DNA from: Bacteroidaceae bacterium
GTDB lineage: Bacteria; Bacteroidota; Bacteroidia; Bacteroidales; Bacteroidaceae
Direction: 5' to 3'
DNA: 64,000 bases
NCBI GenBank assembly: GCA_017464345.1
Contig: JAFUAH010000013.1
Location: 1-64,000 of the forward strand
In this document: in pieces, positions 59,401 to 64,000 of the stretch
Numbering within the stretch: position 1 is the first letter of the stretch
Layout: each line of letters opens with the position of its first letter
Made by a program: the position numbers and the translations under genes
The notes under the pieces: generated by a model
Databases searched by the model: none
Told to the model about the DNA's origin: nothing
The model's input: the letters and a program-made list of their open reading frames with translations, nothing else

Positions 59401-60537
59401 TACATGCAAAAGTACCCGAAGAAACTGGGTAACATCATGTTCATCGATGACCACATCACTCCTATGAAGGATGCCGACCCGAACAACATCTTCGAGGGAC
59501 AGCCGGCAACAAACGGAAAGAAAACAAACGATACTGGCCAGCACGACGAATTGGGCAACGGACTGCCCGTAGGTGACGTGGGTGACTACGAAGAATATGA
59601 CGGTCGCACGACATACACTGTCAATAACGATTATTGCAGCGTTAGTGGCAGCACAATCACCTTCAAGGGTACTGGTTTCATTGGCCACAAGTTCTACGAC
59701 AAGAATGGGAAACTCATCTGGGCCACCAATGCCAAGAGTGTAACACTGCCGAAGGCCGTCCGTGATCTGGGTATCGAGAACGTGACCATCGTGGCAGCTG
59801 AAGCTAACATGACAGACGTTCCCTGCCCCTATTACAAGAGTGGTACGTCCAAAGTCTATAAGACACAAATGTATTTTGGCAGCGAGGAAGAGACCAAACT
59901 GTGGTGGGCTAACGCAAAGACTGAACTGACTCAGTACATGCCTGCCAATACCATAGGTGTGGTTGGTAGCACTGACCCCACAGACAACATTCTCTCCACC
60001 CCCAACATCATTAACGAAGGTACTGCCACAAGCCTTGAATTTGATGGCGACAAGCCTGCCTACATCCCTGTTGCAAGTACATCACGCCGGGTTCGTTTCT
60101 CCAAGACCATCGATGGAATGGCGGCTCTGAACCTGCCATTCAACGTGACCGATCAAGATATCCCTGGTCTAAAAACTGCCACCTATGAAGACAATGTGCT
60201 TACCGTCACTGATGCCACCAACGTACCCGCAGGCAAGCCTGTAGTTGTCAGTGGCAACGTTGGTCTGCAGCTGACCAATACCGAAGTGAAGGCCGGCAAC
60301 TATCAGGCACTCTCTGCCGTGAAGGTACTGTCTGCCGATGGTAAGAGTGTCGTAGAGGTAGAAACCGCCTCCCCCTTCACCTTCAATATGGGCGAAGCCA
60401 CAGCTATTCGCTCCATCGAAGATGCTGCAAAGGCTATGGAGCAGAACGCTGTCTATGACCTGATGGGGCGCCGCATTGAACGCCTCACCAAGGCTGGCAT
60501 TTATATTGTGAATGGAAAGAAGACATTCATTAAGTAA
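56410..60537 (+). CDS. M60-family (mucin-type) zinc metallopeptidase, T9SS exported
   Basis: 1375 residues. Signal peptide [20 protein letters not shown]. Three or more trefoil-like modules follow ([33 protein letters not shown]..., [20 protein letters not shown]). A helical linker (about 470-545) precedes the M60/enhancin-like catalytic region (about 555-1000). HEIGH at 818-822 carries the zinc histidines, and E835 is a plausible third ligand. The C-terminal sorting domain reads [20 protein letters not shown]. Characterised M60 peptidases cut O-glycosylated mucin-like proteins; that is the inferred role. It probably works with the three upstream surface proteins. Confidence 0.88.
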   Translation: MKKLYLFFTLLLSLTGMSNAMAQDMPTGLLDLGNAATTVETGKWYFLYNQGSGKFIQEDSNNALKQVASPKGKDATTGAGYLVKLETATDGKYYIKTGLGNYYKAPGSSARGTGATVTSSWAMSIDPISGTTGHFVLQGSNYCMVAPSDGSDIKGGSAKTAGSIGDWVFYNVNTTSADQLTGRDLYNYQMSKLGLIRLSNKRTSTAYLTSRESGSAVGASKVSSGLSQVWILEKSGNGYTLRSANTGQFLQSTFGTPANTATTLYIQFSPNNTGTQSYINISSESDFSGQSCLNLGNNGTTVTKWSYSNDAGSDWAISLVEDVTEEDVRNHINEVNGYAETLTDGKYYRLISTNYNRYMTEVDGNLQSIALNKDNYSQYWKLVKSGTGWAIQNVVSQKYVQAQGTTSAVYKTGTSKVTLYPRRTDDKWEYKWVIPNANNGQMGLHTASSQAYNVVLWSTNAEASVWGFQEVELSEEEIEAARGSLKEYEELVKNISTFQAHLDNLFADKACTTLKDNIQSLTDAQLEANADYAALNADMKAMVLKIKNDTWRQFTNKTTGYTAGYEKFFRIADYQIYSNHQEMANGSNFTMSNYFGRLSGPTGIVANPGEIVYLYVNEAPKSECTLAVEIVTTDGVSGNHPTGTQTPLQKGLNVICPSQQALIYIFHQLNNTQKYLADYPDIKIHIEGGQLNGYWDATRNMTDADWALLQQDLLTAPFLNLKTKHLVFQMDADLVKSAEPKNMEGLMRIWEAIPTNEDRYMGVEDFEGRYNNIWNAFSGASSYMHSTTYGTWYTESTISTIMNYNNMRKAGNIWGPSHEIGHNHQNSINVVGTTESSNNLFSNINRFEQGIQTSRRQLPPDVFDELAKGTPWNGRNIWNTTSMFFQLYLYFHAQHHDDQFYPNLFRTMRKSPITKSSGWDSTTQFQDGGETKTGANITYGRLDYLHLAKMICDVAQADLSEFFEAYGMFVPVDKYHVGDYANYLVTTTQADIDAAKKYMQKYPKKLGNIMFIDDHITPMKDADPNNIFEGQPATNGKKTNDTGQHDELGNGLPVGDVGDYEEYDGRTTYTVNNDYCSVSGSTITFKGTGFIGHKFYDKNGKLIWATNAKSVTLPKAVRDLGIENVTIVAAEANMTDVPCPYYKSGTSKVYKTQMYFGSEEETKLWWANAKTELTQYMPANTIGVVGSTDPTDNILSTPNIINEGTATSLEFDGDKPAYIPVASTSRRVRFSKTIDGMAALNLPFNVTDQDIPGLKTATYEDNVLTVTDATNVPAGKPVVVSGNVGLQLTNTEVKAGNYQALSAVKVLSADGKSVVEVETASPFTFNMGEATAIRSIEDAAKAMEQNAVYDLMGRRIERLTKAGIYIVNGKKTFIK

Positions 60538-60569
60538 ATATTACAACCAAAATCTTTAAATTCAAGACT

Positions 60570-60728
60570 ATGAAAAAGTATGTTTGCGACGTATGTGGCT
60601 ACGAGTATGACCCCGCAGTAGGTGACCCCGACAACGGCATTGCTCCTGGCACCGCCTTTGAAGACCTCCCCGCAGACTGGGTTTGCCCTTTGTGCGGTGT
60701 AGGCAAGGACGAGTTCAGCGAAGCCTGA
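60570..60728 (+). CDS. Rubredoxin
   Basis: 52 residues. Two CxxC iron ligands pairs: [10 protein letters not shown] (C6, C9) and [11 protein letters not shown] (C39, C42), plus the conserved [17 protein letters not shown] small cytoplasmic one-electron carrier, in anaerobes usually feeding peroxide- or superoxide-reducing enzymes, none of which is visible here. 32 bases after the M60 gene; it has its own terminator. Confidence 0.96.
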   Translation: MKKYVCDVCGYEYDPAVGDPDNGIAPGTAFEDLPADWVCPLCGVGKDEFSEA

Positions 60729-60754
60729 ACTGGCACTGAACGCGGAAAAGAAAA

Positions 60755-60788
60755 TCCCTGATTCCATCTGGAGTCAGGGACTTTTTTT
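60755..60788 (+). terminator. Terminator after rubredoxin
   Basis: A 12-bp stem with one G-T pair (tccctgattcca with tggagtcaggga), a 2-base loop, and then seven T. Confidence 0.88.
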
Positions 60789-60796
60789 ATGTATAA

Positions 60797-60828
60797 TTTG
60801 CTATTTCGATTGGTTTGCAGTAACTTTG
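60797..60828 (+). promoter_or_regulatory. Promoter of the DUF6057 gene
   Basis: TTTG (60797-60800), 20-base spacer, TAACTTTG (60821-60828): perfect consensus. The ATG follows only 9 bases after the -7 box, so the transcript may be nearly leaderless. Confidence 0.85.
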
Positions 60829-60837
60829 TAACCATAA

Positions 60838-62472
60838 ATGGGCAAGCACAATAAAGTTAAGCCACCAGTTACGCCCCATCCTGCGGTGCAGAAAGGAGTG
60901 AAAAAGGAAGAAAGCAAAACCTTGCTTTCCCGTATTCCTCTGCTGCCCACTGCCGTGATTCTTTTCTTTGCTGTATGGCTATGGGGGTGGCTTTGGTACG
61001 GCGATGTATTTCGCATTGCCCGCGAATATTCTTTCTGGTCGCCAGACTCCACACTGATGTACTACCTTTACGGTCGTCCCTGGACAGCCCTACTATGGGC
61101 AGGACAGGCCTTGCTGCAACTTTTTCGATGGCCTGTCCTGGGAGCCCTGGTTCTGGCACTTCTCATCAGCAAGGCCACATGGCTGTTGGGCTATTGTTTG
61201 CGTTTGCGTGGTTGGTGGCGCCTCTTGCAATACGTTCCGGCAGCAGCCTACCTGTGCACGATTGCTTATATAGGTTTCGACCTATTTTTCGAAACAGAGA
61301 CAGGACTCATCATGGGCATCCCTTTAGTCAGTTTTCTAGTGTTACTGATTATGGCCTTTATTATCCGCTCTTTCAGTCACGCCCACACCTTCCCCTGTGC
61401 CGTATGCCCACCTAAGGATGAGACTCCGTTGCAGAATCGTATCCAATTGGTGGTCACTCTATTGGTTACTCTGCTGCCTATTATCATTACTCAGAAGATG
61501 CGACCATACGTCCGTGTGACAACCACGATGCAGTGTCAGCTCATAGAGCAGGACTGGCAGGGTGCCATTCAAACAGCACATGACAATGCCGACCTCTCTT
61601 ATCGCCCCATAGCTGCTTTCTATGCCATCGCGCTGACGCAGACAGGGCAACAGGGCACACGTCTCTTTGACATTCGCCTAGACTACGACGAGCCCTACAT
61701 GCACGGCTACAATGGGGCTACAACAAATGCTGCCAACTACTATATGATGGACTGCGATCTCCATGCAGGTCTTGTGCAAACAGCCATCCATCATGCCATG
61801 GAACACATGACCATGAACGGCCCCACTCTGCGCTCACTGCATATCCTTACCAAATGTGCCCTGCTGAAGAATGAATGGGACGTAGCAGAAAAGTATCTGC
61901 ACATCCTCCGTCATGTACCTTTTGAGGGCAACTTCATAGAGAAATACAGTGCCATGGTGCGCGATACCACACGTATCAATGCCGACCCGGAATTCCACAA
62001 TATTCGCCTGACAGAACCCATGCACGACAACTTCGAGAACTTCCTGACACAGCCCACATTCCTTGGCTACAACGCCACACTGTCTGAGGGGCGTAGCATA
62101 AATGCTTTATGGAACAGCCTTTTGGTTCATGCCTACACGAAGACCATGCCTCAGTTTATCTATGCCTGTCGGCCCATGCAGGGCACCACGCCTCCAGAGA
62201 CTTTTGCCGAAGCCTTGAACATGATGTCGTCCAAGTATCCTGAAGTTATGCACCTCTATACAGGCTTGGAATACCAGCGTCCTCGTCTGCTGGCATTCAT
62301 GAAGGAGGTCAGCCCATACATGGGCAGCCATGAAGTGCGGGCAGAACATGCCCATGAGCTGTTCAGTAAATGGAAAGGATATTATCCCTATTATTACTTC
62401 TTTGGCAATCTGAAGGCTACACGTGGCCACCAGAAAGCCAACCAAGGAACCAGCAATCAGGGAGTAAACTAA
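60838..62472 (+). CDS. DUF6057 integral membrane protein
   Basis: 544 residues. A basic cytoplasmic N-terminus, then five or six transmembrane helices (about 32-55, 83-115, 127-150, 155-176, 203-222). A large soluble C-terminal part (225-544) is helical and TPR-like (ALLKNEWDVAEKYLHILRHV). The family is Bacteroidetes-specific with unknown function and is commonly followed by the lipoprotein gene seen next here (39-base gap). The reading frame begins almost at the predicted transcription start. Confidence 0.8.
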   Translation: MGKHNKVKPPVTPHPAVQKGVKKEESKTLLSRIPLLPTAVILFFAVWLWGWLWYGDVFRIAREYSFWSPDSTLMYYLYGRPWTALLWAGQALLQLFRWPVLGALVLALLISKATWLLGYCLRLRGWWRLLQYVPAAAYLCTIAYIGFDLFFETETGLIMGIPLVSFLVLLIMAFIIRSFSHAHTFPCAVCPPKDETPLQNRIQLVVTLLVTLLPIIITQKMRPYVRVTTTMQCQLIEQDWQGAIQTAHDNADLSYRPIAAFYAIALTQTGQQGTRLFDIRLDYDEPYMHGYNGATTNAANYYMMDCDLHAGLVQTAIHHAMEHMTMNGPTLRSLHILTKCALLKNEWDVAEKYLHILRHVPFEGNFIEKYSAMVRDTTRINADPEFHNIRLTEPMHDNFENFLTQPTFLGYNATLSEGRSINALWNSLLVHAYTKTMPQFIYACRPMQGTTPPETFAEALNMMSSKYPEVMHLYTGLEYQRPRLLAFMKEVSPYMGSHEVRAEHAHELFSKWKGYYPYYYFFGNLKATRGHQKANQGTSNQGVN

Positions 62473-62511
62473 CGTGAAGCAAAGAAAAGAATCCAGAAAG
62501 AGAATTGCACA

Positions 62512-64000
62512 ATGAGACAGACGTACATGTCATACTATGTAATGGTGCTATGCGCCTTGGCAATGTTTTCTTCCTGCCAGAAGCATGTAGAGGTACCTGT
62601 GGAGTTCTCCGAAACTGACATCGTGGCACCACTTTACCCAGACTATACCGACATCACTATCCCAGCCAACATTGCTCCGCTGAACTTTGCTTTGCAAAAC
62701 ACCGATGCAACAGCCATCGTGGCAGAACTCAAAGGAAAGAACGGCAAGCGCCTGGTATGCGGAAGCTACAGCGAACTAAAGGTGGACATAGATACAGCAG
62801 AGTGGCGCAATCTGTTAGAGAGTAATCGGGGAAATGACATCCGTGTCTGCATCTATGCCCAGACAGCACAAGGCTGGCTACGCTATCGACCGTACACACT
62901 ATCCGTGGCCACGGAGGACATTGACTCCTATCTCTCATACCGCCTTATCGAACCTGGCTACGAACTCTACCGACAAGTAGGACTTTACCAGCGCAATCTG
63001 ACCAATTTCGACGAACGACCCATTTACGAAAACAACCGCACTTACAGCGATGAGCACAACCACTGTGTAAATTGCCACAACTATCAGAACTACTCCACCC
63101 AGAACATGCTTTTCCATGTCCGGGCCCAGCATGGCGGCACCATCATCGTACGCAATGGTGCTGCCCGAAAAGTGCAAATCAAAGGTGACAGCATACTGAC
63201 GGCCGGTGTCTACCCCTCGTGGCACCCCACTCTGCCATTAGTGGCCTTCAGCACAAACAAGACGGGCCAGGCCTTCCACCTCTTCCACGCTGAAAAGATA
63301 GAAGTACTGGACCAGGCCAGCGACCTCCTACTCTACGACACTGAGCACAACGAAGTACGTACCGTCCTGACCGACTCCACCCAGTTCGAGACCTTCCCTT
63401 GCTGGTCGCCAGACGGTCAGTGGCTCTACTACTGCACCGCTCTCGACCCGACGCTCGGCATGGATCTGCCCGACAGCGTGCTTCTCATGCGTCAGGTATC
63501 CCTCTACGACAAGTTCTACTACGACATTCGCCGACTGCCCTATGATGCACAGACGGGGCAGTTTGGTCCCTCAGAATTGGTAGTGGAGTGTGCCACTCGG
63601 CAGCGCAGCGCCTCCTTCCCCCGCATCAGTCCCGACGGGCACTATCTCCTCTATGCCGAGGGCGACTATGGCCAATTCCACATCTGGCACCGTTCAAGCG
63701 ACCTTTACGTGAAGAACCTCCAGACCGACAGCATCTACGCCCTCTCTGAAGCCAACTCAGACGATGTGGACTCCTACCACAGCTGGAGCAGCAACGGACG
63801 GTGGATCGTCTTCAGTAGTCGTCGCATGGACGGCAACTACACACGCCCCTTCATCACCTACTTCGACAGGAATGGCCATGCCCACAAAGCCTTCTGCCTG
63901 CCCCAGCGCGACCCGGAGCACGATATTCTGCTCCTGAAGAGCTACAACGTACCTGAACTCACTCGCGATGCCGTACACATCAGTGAGCGTGACCTCCGAA
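62512..64000 (+). CDS. Lipoprotein with CxxCH motif and TolB-like beta-propeller repeats (cut by window end)
   Basis: The first 496 codons are present and the gene continues past base 64000. Lipoprotein signal with lipobox FSSC (C22). A short N-terminal beta domain is followed by CVNCH at 185-189, a c-type haem attachment motif. WD40/PD40-type repeats follow (PSWHPTLPLVAFSTNKTG, FPCWSPDGQWLYYC, FPRISPDGHYLLYAEGDYG, HSWSSNGRWIVFSSRR). It would be an envelope-anchored protein exposed outside the inner membrane. Probably co-transcribed with the DUF6057 gene. Function unknown; haem binding is inferred from the motif only. Confidence 0.8.
   Translation, partial: MRQTYMSYYVMVLCALAMFSSCQKHVEVPVEFSETDIVAPLYPDYTDITIPANIAPLNFALQNTDATAIVAELKGKNGKRLVCGSYSELKVDIDTAEWRNLLESNRGNDIRVCIYAQTAQGWLRYRPYTLSVATEDIDSYLSYRLIEPGYELYRQVGLYQRNLTNFDERPIYENNRTYSDEHNHCVNCHNYQNYSTQNMLFHVRAQHGGTIIVRNGAARKVQIKGDSILTAGVYPSWHPTLPLVAFSTNKTGQAFHLFHAEKIEVLDQASDLLLYDTEHNEVRTVLTDSTQFETFPCWSPDGQWLYYCTALDPTLGMDLPDSVLLMRQVSLYDKFYYDIRRLPYDAQTGQFGPSELVVECATRQRSASFPRISPDGHYLLYAEGDYGQFHIWHRSSDLYVKNLQTDSIYALSEANSDDVDSYHSWSSNGRWIVFSSRRMDGNYTRPFITYFDRNGHAHKAFCLPQRDPEHDILLLKSYNVPELTRDAVHISERDLR

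Overview
The window comes from a member of the Bacteroidales, most likely a Prevotellaceae species. Three kinds of evidence point there. First, the promoters that can be recognised have the Bacteroidetes form TTTG-N19/20-TAnnTTTG. Second, there is a complete porP-gldKLMN type IX secretion (T9SS) core, together with secreted proteins that end in Prevotella-style sorting domains. Third, a UpxY/UpxZ pair opens a capsule locus. No rRNA, CRISPR array, transposase or prophage was seen.

Layout. 1-1.6 kb: the first genes of a capsular polysaccharide operon (upxY, upxZ, start of a UDP-glucose 6-dehydrogenase gene, minus strand). They lie behind a 178-bp segment bounded by 27-bp perfect inverted repeats; the consensus promoter inside it points away from the operon as sequenced. 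1.8-16.5 kb (minus): the tRNA-Thr-Tyr-Gly-Thr / tuf / tRNA-Trp / secE-nusG-rplKAJL-rpoBC block, preceded by an rpsU-xerC-hpf operon with its own promoter. 16.5-18.2 kb: a structured repeat, a solitary AAA-type ATPase gene, and a second copy of part of the repeat. 18.2-24.5 kb: malate dehydrogenase and a TonB-dependent receptor (minus), then free-methionine sulfoxide reductase, aminopeptidase P and a gamma-carbonic-anhydrase-like protein (plus). 24.5-35.3 kb: a GH127-type glycosidase, waaA, gltX (with an odd in-frame palindromic insert), a PgpH-like HD phosphodiesterase, and priA. 35.3-41.5 kb: porP-gldK-gldL-gldM-gldN and a DUF2795 gene. 41.6-44.9 kb: a cobalamin adenosyltransferase, a small conserved protein, and a DUF4954 hexapeptide-repeat protein. 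45.1-60.5 kb: three large tandem paralogous secreted proteins with discoidin-like domains, then an M60 (HEIGH) metallopeptidase. All four end in a T9SS-type sorting domain. 60.6-64 kb: a 52-aa rubredoxin, a DUF6057 membrane protein and a lipoprotein with a CxxCH motif and beta-propeller-like repeats, cut by the window end.

How the parts connect. The T9SS core probably exports the four large surface proteins encoded close by. Carbohydrate-binding-like modules next to a mucin-type peptidase suggest that this island acts on host or dietary glycoproteins. The capsule locus, lipid A/KDO synthesis (waaA) and the TonB receptor fit the same envelope theme. Most of the rest is housekeeping.

Less expected structure includes the invertible capsule promoter, a roughly 150-bp structured intergenic repeat family (three or four copies), degenerate 9-bp-period tandem repeats at gene junctions and also in frame inside msrC, the palindromic insert in gltX, and terminators whose U-tract supplies the -33 box of the next promoter between the large paralogs. 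Identifications are by reading motifs and architecture; no database search was run.
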